Assembly: GCF_030622045.1 (NCBI RefSeq)
Contig: NZ_CP130886.1
Coordinates: forward strand, 2,989,557 to 3,053,556
From: Planctellipticum variicoloris
Lineage (GTDB): Bacteria; Planctomycetota; Planctomycetia; Planctomycetales; Planctomycetaceae
Length of the DNA stretch: 64,000 bases
Direction: 5' to 3'
Below are positions 28,176-36,928 of the stretch, piece by piece. Position numbers and translations under genes: made by a program. The number at the start of each line of letters is the position of its first letter. Within the stretch, counting starts at the first letter, position 1. The notes under the pieces are model-generated. The model was not told the origin of the DNA and made no database searches. It was given only the letters and a program-made list of their open reading frames with translations.

Positions 28176-31076
28176 ATGTCCTCCGAACTCCCCGCCGCAT
28201 CCGCCGGCGGTCCGCCGAGAGTTGCCCCGCCGCGTCGCGTGCTGATCCCCGCGGTGGGTCCGCGGCTCAAGATTCTGATGTGGTGCCTGTTCGGGGTGCT
28301 GGCGCTGCTGGGGGCGAATTCGGTGTATCTGTCGAGCGTGACGGTGCTCGACTGGTCGACCGGGATCGATCACAAGAACTGGTTTTATCTGTGGATGATT
28401 CTGATTCACCTGGGGGTCGGACTGCTGCTGGTGGTGCCGTTTCTCGCGTTTCTGGCGATCCACCTGCTGAATACCCGGCTGCGGAAGAACCGGCGGGCGG
28501 TGCGGGTCGGCTACGCCCTGATGATCGGCTCGCTGGTGCTGCTGTTCAGCGGGCTGCTGCTGTTCCGGGTGCCGGGGCTGTTTGACCTGAAGAACCCGAC
28601 GGCGCGATCGGTGACGTACTGGCTGCATGTGATTTCGCCGATCGCGTGCGTGTGGCTGTACGTGCTGCACCGGCTGGCGGGCAAGCGGATCCAGTGGCGG
28701 CTGGGGGTCGGCTATGCCGGGGCGGTGGCGGTGGTCGTGGGGGGGATGCTGATGATGCACAACCAGGACCCGCGAAAGTGGTATCAGGTGGGACCTGCGA
28801 GCGGCGAGAAGTACTTTTCGCCGTCGCTGGCCCGGACGGCGACGGGGGGATTCATTCCGGCCAAGGCGCTGATGAACGACGATTATTGCCTGAAGTGCCA
28901 TCAGGACGCCTATAAGGGGTGGTTTCACAGTTCGCACCATTTGAGCTCGTTCAACAATCCGGCCTACCTGGCGAGCGTGCGGGAGACGCGCGAGGTGTCG
29001 CTGAAACGGGACGGGAACGTGCAGGCGTCGCGGTGGTGCGCGGGGTGTCACGATCCGGTGCCGTTCTTCTCGGGGGCGTTCGACGATCCGAAGTTCGACG
29101 ACGTGAATCACCCGACGTCGCAGGCGGGGATCACGTGCACGGCGTGCCACTCGATCACGAACTGCAACAGCACGCGGGGCAATGCGGACTTTACGATCGA
29201 GGAGCCCGAGCACTACCCGTTCGCCTACAGCGAGAATCCGCTGCTGCAGTGGATCAACAATCAGCTTGTGAAGGCGAAGCCGGAAGTTCACAAGAAGACG
29301 TTCCTGAAGGATTTTCACAAGTCGGCGGAGTTCTGCTCGACGTGCCACAAAGTGCATCTGCCGTACGAGCTGACGCACTACAAGGAATTCCTCCGCGGGC
29401 AGAATCACTACGATCCGTATCTGCTGAGCGGCGTGTCGGGTCACGGGGCGCGGAGCTTTTACTATCCGGAAAAGGCGGCGAAGAACTGCGCGGACTGTCA
29501 TATGCCGTTGCAGCCTTCGAAGGACTTCGGGGCGCAGTTCTTTGCGGGGGCCGAGAAGGCCAGCATTCACAATCACATGTTTCCGGGGGCGAATACCGGG
29601 CTGGCCTGGCTGAAGGAAGCCGGGGACGCGGAGAAGGTCCATACGGACTTCCTGAAGGGGAAACTGCGAGTCGACATTTTCGGGGTGCGCGACGGGGGAG
29701 GGATCGACGGGGAACTGCATGCACCGCTGCGGCCGGACGTTCCGGAGCTGGAACCGGGGAAGGCGTACTTGCTGGAGACGGTGATCCGCACGCTGAAGAT
29801 GGGACATCTCTTTACACAGGGAACTGCCGATTCCAATGAAGTCTGGATGGACGTCACCGTGACCAGCAACGGCACGGTGATCGGTCGCAACGGGGGGATC
29901 AGTGCGGAGAGCGAAGTCGATCCCTGGTCGCATTTCGTGAACGTGTTCATGCTCGATAAGGACGGGAACCGGATCGACCGGAGGAACCCGCAGGACATTT
30001 TCGTTCCGCTCTATAACAACCAGATCCCGCCGGGAGCGGGCCAGACGGTCCATTACGGGCTGCAGTTGCCGGAGCAGCTCGACGGACCGGTGACGGTCGA
30101 AGTGAAGCTGCAGTATCGCAAGTTCGACAAGCCGTACATGGATTTTGTGACGAAGAACGCGAAACCGGGGGACAAGCCGATCCGGGGCTACGAACCCGGA
30201 AAGCCGTACTTGAACACGTTGCCGGTCATCACGCTCGCCGAGGACCGCGTCACGTTTCCGGTGAAGGGGGTGACGACTGCGGCGGAAAATCCGAAGGTCG
30301 AATTCCCGCTGTGGCAGCGATGGAATGATTACGGGATCGGCCTGCTGCTGAAGGGGAGGGCCGAGTTGCGGCAGGCGGAGCAGGCGTTTCTGGAGGTGGA
30401 AAAGCTCAAACGGTTCGACGGGCCGCTGAACCTGGGGCGGGTCTATTTCCAGGAAGGGCGGCTGGACGACGCGACCGCGGCGGTGATCCGGGCGGCGGCG
30501 TTCACGGAACCTGCGGCGCCTCCCTGGACGCTGGCCTGGCTGTCGGGGCTGGTCAATCTGCAGCAGGGTCGGCTGAAGGAGGCCGAGCAGAATTTCCGGA
30601 AGGTGCTGGAAGACCGCACGCCCGAGATGGAGAAACGGGGGTTCGATTTCAGCAAGGATTACGAGGTGATCAACCTGCTGGGGCAGACGCTGTTTGAACA
30701 AGCCAAGCAACTGCGGGATGTGAGCCGGAAGAGCGACAAGGACAAGTTGCTGAACGCGGCGGCGGAACAGTTCCAGAAGACGCTGGCGCTCGATTCCGAG
30801 AACGTGACGGCCCACTATCAACTGCAGTTACTGTATGCGGCGCTGGGGAATGCGGAGAAGTCCGCCGAGCACCGCGCGCTGCATGCGAAGTATAAGCCGG
30901 ACGACAACGCCCGGGATCGGGCGTTTGCGCTCGCCCGCCAGAAGTATCCGGCGGCGAATCATGCCGCGGAGGCGGTAGTGATCTATCCGCTGCATCGCGA
31001 CGGTGCTCCGGGACTGGCCGCTCAGCCGGCCGCACTCAATACAGGTAAGACCGCACAGAACGGAGGCGTTCGATGA
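28176..31076 (+). CDS. membrane-anchored pentaheme cytochrome c with TPR tail
   Basis: A 966-residue protein. The ATG at 28176 has a GAGGAG ribosome-binding site; the frame extends to 28050 without one. Residues 31-194 contain five membrane helices; the second has H78 and H96 and the fourth has H151 and H165, spacing that could hold two b-type hemes. Five CXXCH c-heme motifs follow at 238, 288, 321, 387 and 438, in a cytochrome c554-like region with extra histidines (HSSHHL, HYKEF, HNHMFPG). A beta-rich part (about 500-740) and TPR-type helical repeats (about 760-930) end the protein. It probably passes electrons between the quinone pool and a periplasmic partner. Its stop overlaps the CRTAC1 start (ATGA), so the two are coupled. 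Direction of electron flow and substrate are unknown. Confidence 0.88.
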   Translation: MSSELPAASAGGPPRVAPPRRVLIPAVGPRLKILMWCLFGVLALLGANSVYLSSVTVLDWSTGIDHKNWFYLWMILIHLGVGLLLVVPFLAFLAIHLLNTRLRKNRRAVRVGYALMIGSLVLLFSGLLLFRVPGLFDLKNPTARSVTYWLHVISPIACVWLYVLHRLAGKRIQWRLGVGYAGAVAVVVGGMLMMHNQDPRKWYQVGPASGEKYFSPSLARTATGGFIPAKALMNDDYCLKCHQDAYKGWFHSSHHLSSFNNPAYLASVRETREVSLKRDGNVQASRWCAGCHDPVPFFSGAFDDPKFDDVNHPTSQAGITCTACHSITNCNSTRGNADFTIEEPEHYPFAYSENPLLQWINNQLVKAKPEVHKKTFLKDFHKSAEFCSTCHKVHLPYELTHYKEFLRGQNHYDPYLLSGVSGHGARSFYYPEKAAKNCADCHMPLQPSKDFGAQFFAGAEKASIHNHMFPGANTGLAWLKEAGDAEKVHTDFLKGKLRVDIFGVRDGGGIDGELHAPLRPDVPELEPGKAYLLETVIRTLKMGHLFTQGTADSNEVWMDVTVTSNGTVIGRNGGISAESEVDPWSHFVNVFMLDKDGNRIDRRNPQDIFVPLYNNQIPPGAGQTVHYGLQLPEQLDGPVTVEVKLQYRKFDKPYMDFVTKNAKPGDKPIRGYEPGKPYLNTLPVITLAEDRVTFPVKGVTTAAENPKVEFPLWQRWNDYGIGLLLKGRAELRQAEQAFLEVEKLKRFDGPLNLGRVYFQEGRLDDATAAVIRAAAFTEPAAPPWTLAWLSGLVNLQQGRLKEAEQNFRKVLEDRTPEMEKRGFDFSKDYEVINLLGQTLFEQAKQLRDVSRKSDKDKLLNAAAEQFQKTLALDSENVTAHYQLQLLYAALGNAEKSAEHRALHAKYKPDDNARDRAFALARQKYPAANHAAEAVVIYPLHRDGAPGLAAQPAALNTGKTAQNGGVR

Positions 31077-32935
31077 CCGGCGAACCGCTCGAAGAGGAAG
31101 AACGGGACGATGCCGTGATCGGCCAGGCGCTGATCTGGTCGGGCATCGTGCTGACGGGGGCGGCCACGATCGGACTGATCGCGGCCGCCGTGTGGCTGCT
31201 GCGGCCCGCCCCGGAATTCGAGCTGGCGGCGCCGGCCGTGGCCCCGGAAGTTCGCGAGACGGCGGGCGTCGAGGTTCCCCGTCTGCCATTTACGGACGTT
31301 ACGGAGTCTTCCGGACTCGTCTGGAAGTTCGAGAATGGCGCGGCGGGCGAAAAGCTGCTGCCGGAGACGATGGGAGGGGGCGTCGCCTTCCTGGATTTCG
31401 ACGGCGACGACGACGCGGACATTCTGCTGGTGAACTCCAGCCGCTGGCCGTGGGACGAACGACCGGCTCCAGCCGCGCCTCCGACGATGGGGCTGTTTCG
31501 CAACGACGGCCAGGGGAACTTTGCCGACGCCACGCAGGAGGCCGGGCTGGCGGTGACGTTCTACGGGCAGGGGGTGGCTGTGGGGGATTATGACAACGAT
31601 GGCGACCCGGATCTGTTCTTCTCGGCGGTAGGAACGAATCACCTGTTCCGCAACGACGGCGGCAAGTATGTCGAGGTCACGGGAGACGCGGGGCTGGCGG
31701 GCGATCCTGCCCAGTGGAGCACGAGCTGCGGCTGGTTCGACTACGACCGCGACGGAGATCTCGACCTGTTCGTGGTGAATTACGTGAGATGGACGCGCGA
31801 GTTCGACGCGTCCCAGGACTTTCAGCTCACCGGGGGCGGGCGGGCGTATGGCCGGCCGCAGAATTTTCCCGGGACGTTTCCGTACCTCTATCGCAATGAC
31901 GGGGGGGGCAAGTTCGCGGAGGTGGGCGAGGCCGCGGGACTGCACGTCAAGAATCCGTCCACCGGCGTCCCGGCGGGGAAGTCGCTGGGAGTGACATTTG
32001 CAGACTTTGATGCGGATGGCTGGCTGGATGTGATGGTCGCGAACGACACCGTGCAGAACTTTTTGTTTCATAACCGGAAGGACGGCACGTTCGAGGAATG
32101 CGCGACGCTGTGCGGCGTGGCGTTCGACAACGACGGCAACGCCCGCGGTGCGATGGGACTCGACACGGCTCATTTCCGCAATTCGGCGGAGATCGGGATT
32201 GCGATCGGCAACTTTGCGAATGAGATGTCGGCCCTGTATGTCTCCAGCGAGCCGACGCTGCAGTTTACCGACGAGGCAATTTCGACGGGGCTGGGACCGC
32301 AGACGCGGCTGGAACTGACTTTCGGCACGGTGTTCTGCGACCTCGATCTCGACGGGCGGCTGGACCTCGTCTCGGCGAACGGGCATCTGGAGGAAGACAT
32401 CAACAAGGTTCAGCCGAGCCAGTTCTACGAACAACCGCCGCACTTCTTCTGGAACTGCGGGCCGGAGCAGTCGACCGAGTTCGTGCCGATTCCTCCGGAC
32501 AAGACGACCGAAGATGCGTACCGGCGGATGGTCGGGCGGGGCGCGGCGTTTGCGGATGTCGACGGCGACGGCGACCTGGATCTTCTGTTCGGGTCTTCCG
32601 GCGGATCTCCCCGGCTGCTGCGGAACGATCAGCGGCTCGAGAACCACTGGCTGCGGGTCAAGTTGCGCGGCGCCACCTGCAACCGGGACGCGATCGGGGC
32701 GCAACTGGAACTGCAGCTCGCCGAGCGCAAGGAATTCGCCCAGGTGATGCCGACGCGGAGTTACCTGTCGCAGGTGGAGCCCGTCGTGACGTTCGGACTC
32801 GGGACGGCGGATCGCGTCGAGCAGCTCCGGATCGTCTGGCCCGACGGACGGACGTCGCTGCACAAGGATCTGCCGACGGACCGACAGGTCGAGATCGCGC
32901 AGCCGGAGGGTTCCGTGGCGGCGGCTCCGCGCTGA
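31073..32935 (+). CDS. CRTAC1 family protein (FG-GAP/VCBS repeats, ASPIC/UnbV)
   Basis: A 620-residue protein: a short cytoplasmic tail, one membrane helix (about 20-43), then FG-GAP/VCBS-type calcium-binding repeats with DFDGDDDAD, DYDNDGDPD, DYDRDGDLD, DFDADGWLD, DLDLDGRLD and DVDGDGDLD, ending in an ASPIC/UnbV domain (NHWLRVKLRG through RIVWPDGR). It should fold as a beta-propeller on the periplasmic face. Its ATG overlaps the stop of the cytochrome gene by 4 bp. CRTAC1 proteins next to TPR/cytochrome proteins are common in planctomycetes and acidobacteria; an adhesion or complex-assembly role is inferred. Confidence 0.93.
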   Translation: MTGEPLEEEERDDAVIGQALIWSGIVLTGAATIGLIAAAVWLLRPAPEFELAAPAVAPEVRETAGVEVPRLPFTDVTESSGLVWKFENGAAGEKLLPETMGGGVAFLDFDGDDDADILLVNSSRWPWDERPAPAAPPTMGLFRNDGQGNFADATQEAGLAVTFYGQGVAVGDYDNDGDPDLFFSAVGTNHLFRNDGGKYVEVTGDAGLAGDPAQWSTSCGWFDYDRDGDLDLFVVNYVRWTREFDASQDFQLTGGGRAYGRPQNFPGTFPYLYRNDGGGKFAEVGEAAGLHVKNPSTGVPAGKSLGVTFADFDADGWLDVMVANDTVQNFLFHNRKDGTFEECATLCGVAFDNDGNARGAMGLDTAHFRNSAEIGIAIGNFANEMSALYVSSEPTLQFTDEAISTGLGPQTRLELTFGTVFCDLDLDGRLDLVSANGHLEEDINKVQPSQFYEQPPHFFWNCGPEQSTEFVPIPPDKTTEDAYRRMVGRGAAFADVDGDGDLDLLFGSSGGSPRLLRNDQRLENHWLRVKLRGATCNRDAIGAQLELQLAERKEFAQVMPTRSYLSQVEPVVTFGLGTADRVEQLRIVWPDGRTSLHKDLPTDRQVEIAQPEGSVAAAPR

Positions 32936-33037
32936 AGGGAGGCCTGCAGCGGCTGCGCCGATCTGTTATCGTGTTCCGGTCCCCGCGACTTCGGGGGACT
33001 CGGACGCGCCGATCGAGCATTTCCCGAGGCCGCAGAC

Positions 33038-33478
33038 GTGCAGTTGGGCGAGATCATTCCGGAGCTGGTTTTCGGGGGGCTGGTGGTCGCGGTGGCGATG
33101 GGACTGGCGGTCCATCAATGGCGAGCGTGGCGCCGCGACCGCGACGAGTTCGCTGATGACGCCGAGGCGGCCCGGCACTCGTGGCACACGCTGCGGCGCC
33201 GGCTGCAGGTGAGCGTGCTGCTGGCGGTGATTGGCGTGATGCTGCCGATCGGCGTCTGGCGGCCGCTGTTTCAGAAGCGGCTGCTGCTGTTCCTGGGGTA
33301 CTGGCTGGCGGTGCTGCTGCTGATCTGCTGGGTCGTTCTGCTGGCGCTGGGGGACATGCTGGCGACGGCGGTTCATTCGCGGATGATCGACGGCCACTTG
33401 AACCGCGAGCGGCGGAAACTCGAAGAAGAGATCGAGCGCTACCGGCGCGAACAGGAGGGGGAATCGGCGCACGAGTGA
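33038..33478 (+). CDS. small membrane protein, two or three helices and coiled-coil tail
   Basis: A 146-residue protein starting at a GTG (33038). Helices are EIIPELVFGGLVVAVAMGLAV, LQVSVLLAVIGVMLPIGVW and LLLFLGYWLAVLLLICWVVLL; the C-terminus is highly charged and coiled (LNRERRKLEEEIERYRREQE). No family recognised. It follows the CRTAC1 gene by 102 bp on the same strand and converges on the sulfotransferase gene with 10 bp between stops. Confidence 0.7.
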   Translation: MQLGEIIPELVFGGLVVAVAMGLAVHQWRAWRRDRDEFADDAEAARHSWHTLRRRLQVSVLLAVIGVMLPIGVWRPLFQKRLLLFLGYWLAVLLLICWVVLLALGDMLATAVHSRMIDGHLNRERRKLEEEIERYRREQEGESAHE

Positions 33479-33488
33479 TCCGTCCGAC

Positions 33489-34679
33489 TCAGGCCGCTTC
33501 TTCGCCGAGCTGATCGGGGTAGTCGTATTCTTCGAAGGCGAAGCGGAGCCTCTGGTAGACCCGCTGGCGGACATCGGGGGGGAGCGATGAGAACTTGTTC
33601 TTTTTGTAGCTCTGCAGTTCGGGGAGCTGGGCTCGGATGGCGGGTTCGACCCCTTCCCAGCCGGAGAACGAGAGCCCGTCGTACAGGCGGTGCATTTCGC
33701 CGACGGGGTCGGCTTCGAGGTCCTCGAACCGGAGCTCGTGCAAATTCCCCGGCGGAATCAGATGCTTGGTCGATTCGTAGCGGCGCAGACAGTGTTCCAT
33801 CCAGTCGAGCGCGTCCTGCTCGATGTGAGACTCGTCGGGAACTGCCAGCGCGTTTTCGTGAAACAGCGTTCGCCGCAGGTGGACCGACGACTTATAGACT
33901 GCGTAGGGGTCGCGACGGATGTAGACGAATTTCGCGTCGGGGAAGAGCTCCAGGAGCAGTGGGACGCGAAACGTGTGGCTGGGGGATTTGAGGACGATCG
34001 GCTTGTCCGCCTTGATCGTCAACTTTTTGAGGAAGTAGAGGAACATCCGCTTCCAGAGGTCAAGCTCGTGGGGCGGGATCTCGCTCAGTTCGAGATACGG
34101 GTCCGTTTTCGCCCGGTCCGTGTTGTAGGCGAGCAGCAGGTAGGGGGAGAGGAGCGTCATCAGCAGCAGAGCGACTTCGTCCTCCTGCGGCAGCTTCCAG
34201 CCGGCGGCGACGTTGTCCATCGGGCGGGTTTTGGGAATCAGCGGTCCGGTGAGGGTCGAGACGACGGTCTCCGTCAGGAGGAAGTTCTGCGGAAACAGCG
34301 TCTGATAGAGATTGGGATAGGTGAACTGCGGATCGAGCGTCATCAGGTTGTGCAGCAGCGTCGTGCCGCTGCGCCAGTGCCCGAGGATGAATACGGGAGG
34401 GTGTTCGATGCGAGTCCGGGCGATCTTCCGGCCGTAGAGCAGTTGTTCGAGGAGGTTTGACGATGAGTTGAGGGCGCTCAGGCCGGTAATCGATCCGATG
34501 CGCAGCGCCTTTCGCCACGACAGCGGCGGATGCTGGCCCAGCAACTGCATCCAGCGGCCGAAGGAGAGGCCATGCCACATGCAGAAGAGCCCCTGGGGGG
34601 TCTGAGACGTCTTCGCCGGAGCCTCCCCCCGCGCGGCGCCTCGCTTCACGGTTTCGGTGATCGTCTCAGTCGCACTCAT
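33489..34679 (-). CDS. PAPS-dependent sulfotransferase family protein
   Basis: A 396-residue protein transferring sulfate from PAPS to an unknown acceptor. The 5'-phosphosulfate loop is GHWRSGTT (100-107); the 3'-phosphate-binding segment is VYIRRDPYAVYKSS. The ATG at 34679 is preferred to the in-frame 34733, which lacks a signal. No signal peptide is seen, so it should be cytosolic. Planctomycetes carry many such genes; lipids, glycans and small molecules are all possible acceptors. It lies 157 bp downstream of mcsB on the same strand but probably has its own promoter region (see the direct repeats at 34700-34768). Confidence 0.9.
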   Translation of the reverse strand: MSATETITETVKRGAARGEAPAKTSQTPQGLFCMWHGLSFGRWMQLLGQHPPLSWRKALRIGSITGLSALNSSSNLLEQLLYGRKIARTRIEHPPVFILGHWRSGTTLLHNLMTLDPQFTYPNLYQTLFPQNFLLTETVVSTLTGPLIPKTRPMDNVAAGWKLPQEDEVALLLMTLLSPYLLLAYNTDRAKTDPYLELSEIPPHELDLWKRMFLYFLKKLTIKADKPIVLKSPSHTFRVPLLLELFPDAKFVYIRRDPYAVYKSSVHLRRTLFHENALAVPDESHIEQDALDWMEHCLRRYESTKHLIPPGNLHELRFEDLEADPVGEMHRLYDGLSFSGWEGVEPAIRAQLPELQSYKKNKFSSLPPDVRQRVYQRLRFAFEEYDYPDQLGEEAA

Positions 34680-34699
34680 CCAGCTCACATTCCCGGCAA

Positions 34700-34768
34700 A
34701 CTCACGTCTATTCTGTGCAGCCTCACCACTCAACGGGGCGGTTCCTCCGGACTCACTTCTATTATGTC
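34700..34768. repeat. direct repeat pair upstream of the sulfotransferase gene
   Basis: ACTCACGTCTATTCTGTG (34700-34717) and ACTCACTTCTATTATGTC (34751-34768) agree at 15 of 18 positions, with start points 51 bp apart, about five helical turns. Both lie just upstream of the start at 34679 and could be operator half-sites or duplicated -10 regions. Confidence 0.45.
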
Positions 34769-34836
34769 GGGAATTCGACCCGTCCAGCAGGCCGAAAAAC
34801 CAAGAAATCGGGGATCGAAGTGCGATCGGTCCGGAA

Positions 34837-35904
34837 TTACTCCGGTCCAGTCGACTCCTCGGTCAGGCGCTGGCGGATGAAGGCCGCACGCATGACATTT
34901 CTTTCGGCCGATTCCAGCCGCTGGTGGCGGATTTTCTGCAGATGGGCGGGCTGGGTCTGAATGAACAGCTCGTTGACGTTCTGCATCTCAAGGTCGTCGA
35001 TCAGCCCGAGATTGACCCCCAGGCGGACGCTCGACAGCAGATGCATGGTCTCTTCGGAACTGATCGTCTGCGCATTGCGGAGAATTCCGTACGCGCGGGA
35101 GACCTGGTCGTGGAGCCCCTGTCGGTTTTCCTTGACCAGCGCCTGACGGACACGGCGTTCGTAGGACAGGATGTTCGGAATCACGTCCTTGACGGTTGCG
35201 ATCAGTTGCTCTTCGCTCTTGCCCAGCGTGACCTGATTCGAGATCTGGTAGAAGTCGCCCATGGCCTGGCTGCCTTCGCCGTAGAGGCCGCGGACCGCGA
35301 GGCCGATTTTCTGCAGCGCCTGAAAAACTTTGCTGATTTCCTTGGTGATGACCAGCGCGGGAAGATGCAGCAGGACGCTGACGCGGATGCCGGTGCCGCA
35401 GTTGGTGGGGCAGGCCGTCAGATAGCCGAGTTGTTCGCTGAAGGCGTAGGTCACGTCGGCTTCGAGGGCGTCGTCGAGCCGGTCGATTTCCTGCCAGCAT
35501 TCGTCGAGCGCCAAGCCGCTGCGGAGAACCTGCATCCGCAGGTGGTCTTCCTCGTTGACCATCACGCTGACATTTTCTTCATCGCTGACGGCGACGCCGC
35601 GATGAGTGCGTTCGTCGGAGTGTTCGCGACTGATGAGCTGTCGCTCGACGAGAAACTGACGGTCGAGGGTTTCGAGCCCCGTCAGCGACAGGTAGTTGAG
35701 GCGACGCCCGGCGGGGCGATCCGTGAGGCGGCCGCGCAGGAGCAGTTCGACTTCGGCGCGCGCGGCGTCGTCGGCCCGGTTGGGGAACGGGAAGCTGGCC
35801 AGATTGCGAGCCAGTCGAATGCGGCTGGACATCACAATGTCGGATTCGGGTCCCGTTCCGCGCAGCCATTCGCCGCTCGTCTGTGTCAGGGACTCGACGT
35901 CCAC
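34837..35904 (-). CDS. mcsB: protein arginine kinase
   Basis: A 355-residue phosphagen-kinase-fold enzyme that phosphorylates protein arginines, marking proteins for Clp degradation in Firmicutes. The start is GTG at 35904: AAAGGAG lies 7 bp before it, whereas the longer frame begins with a TTG at 35922 that overlaps this ribosome-binding site. Family features are SSRIRLARNL, NEEDHLRMQ, the active-site region TACPTNCGTGIRVSVLLHLP, and RGLYGEGSQAMGDFYQISNQ. The partner mcsA is directly upstream (52 bp). ClpC and CtsR, which accompany the pair in Bacillus, are not in this window. Confidence 0.95.
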   Translation of the reverse strand: MDVESLTQTSGEWLRGTGPESDIVMSSRIRLARNLASFPFPNRADDAARAEVELLLRGRLTDRPAGRRLNYLSLTGLETLDRQFLVERQLISREHSDERTHRGVAVSDEENVSVMVNEEDHLRMQVLRSGLALDECWQEIDRLDDALEADVTYAFSEQLGYLTACPTNCGTGIRVSVLLHLPALVITKEISKVFQALQKIGLAVRGLYGEGSQAMGDFYQISNQVTLGKSEEQLIATVKDVIPNILSYERRVRQALVKENRQGLHDQVSRAYGILRNAQTISSEETMHLLSSVRLGVNLGLIDDLEMQNVNELFIQTQPAHLQKIRHQRLESAERNVMRAAFIRQRLTEESTGPE

Positions 35905-35956
35905 AATCCCGCTCCTTTGCAAAATTCTGCGTCGTCGAAGCCCGCCCGGCGGCCTG

Positions 35957-36475
35957 TTAAGCGTCGCTGGCCGCCTGGCTGGGAGTGATCTCGCGTTCGA
36001 TCACCGAAATCTGGTCCCGCAATCGCGCCGCTTCTTCGTACATTTCTTCGTCGATTGCGGCTCGCAACTGGTTGCGCAGCCGGATCAACTGATACTGCTT
36101 CTGGCTGGCGTGCGGCGCCCGCTTGGGCACCTTGCCGACATGCTGCGTCTCGCCGTGGATATTTTCCAGCAGCGGCAGGAGCTCATCCTGAAAGGCGATG
36201 TAGTCATTCGGACATCCGAGCCGCCCCTGACTGCGAAACTCCTTGAAGGTGATTCCGCAACTGGGACAGACGTGCTGATCGAGATCTTCGAGCGGCTCTT
36301 CGCCTTCGGGGAGTTCGGCCTCTGCGAGCCCTGCTTCGGGCGCGGAGCCCTGACCGTGGCTCAGATATTCTTTCGCACACGTCTCACAGAGATGGAGCAG
36401 CCCCTTCACCTCGCCGTGCTGCAATTCGGTGATGTGCAGAACGGCAGGCTTGTCGCATCGACCACACTTTTTCAT
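35957..36475 (-). CDS. mcsA: McsA-like zinc-binding activator of McsB
   Basis: A 172-residue protein with four cysteine pairs or singles in the McsA order: KKCGRCDK, HLCETCAKE, HVCPSCGITF and RLGCPNDY, which bind zinc, then a C-terminal UvrB/UvrC-type helical motif (AIDEEMYEEAARLRDQISVIE). McsA activates McsB and links it to Clp chaperones in Bacillus. It is the first gene of an mcsA-mcsB unit and has a near-consensus promoter 77 bp upstream of its ATG. Length and domain order are normal. Confidence 0.93.
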   Translation of the reverse strand: MKKCGRCDKPAVLHITELQHGEVKGLLHLCETCAKEYLSHGQGSAPEAGLAEAELPEGEEPLEDLDQHVCPSCGITFKEFRSQGRLGCPNDYIAFQDELLPLLENIHGETQHVGKVPKRAPHASQKQYQLIRLRNQLRAAIDEEMYEEAARLRDQISVIEREITPSQAASDA

Positions 36476-36551
36476 GCCCGCGTCCTCCCTCTCCGCATCG
36501 CGTCCACAACGTCCGAAGTGCTTACGTTTTTGCAGGTTGCGATGATGGGGA

Positions 36552-36579
36552 ATTCTAGCGGGAAGCGACTTTGTGTCAA
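36552..36579 (-). promoter_or_regulatory. near-consensus promoter of mcsA-mcsB
   Basis: On the minus strand TTGACA (36579-36574) and TAGAAT (36557-36552) are 16 bp apart, about 77 bp before the mcsA ATG. The -35 box is a perfect sigma-70 consensus. Confidence 0.7.
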
Positions 36580-36818
36580 GGTTCCCTCATCTCCGGTCGC
36601 GCGGGCGCGAAAAGCGATTCTGCGAGGAAAAGATGCCGGGCGACGCCCCCCGCTGCAAACACATTCGCGGCTGCACCGCGCGAGTTTTCGACGCTGCTGT
36701 CCCGCCGAATCGCCCTCTCCCGTCGACGGAATCCAAACGGAACTCCCAGCCCTCCCAAACCACCTTCACATAACGACTTCGGAGAATTCAGGACGAACAG
36801 AGACGAAATATCGGCACG
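36580..36818. other. spacer between two divergent promoters
   Basis: Part of the 453-bp gap between mcsA and the glycosyltransferase gene. Apart from the two outward promoters at its edges I see no gene, hairpin or clear operator in it. Confidence 0.5.
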
Positions 36819-36846
36819 TTGACAGCGGAACCTCCCGGTCTAGAAT
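36819..36846 (+). promoter_or_regulatory. near-consensus promoter of the GT2 gene
   Basis: TTGACA (36819-36824) and TAGAAT (36841-36846) are 16 bp apart, about 80 bp before the start codon at 36929. It has the same hexamers and spacing as the divergent mcsA promoter. Confidence 0.7.
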
Positions 36847-36928
36847 GGGGCGGTCCTGCAGCTCCGGATCGCGAACCCTTCGCACCCGTCTTCGGAGTCT
36901 CTGCCGCAACCGACCAGGAGGATCGACT

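Noticed and set aside
28173-30821. 882-codon minus-strand frame opposite the pentaheme cytochrome
   Set aside because: Arg/His-rich translation with no domain, opposite a gene with five heme motifs.
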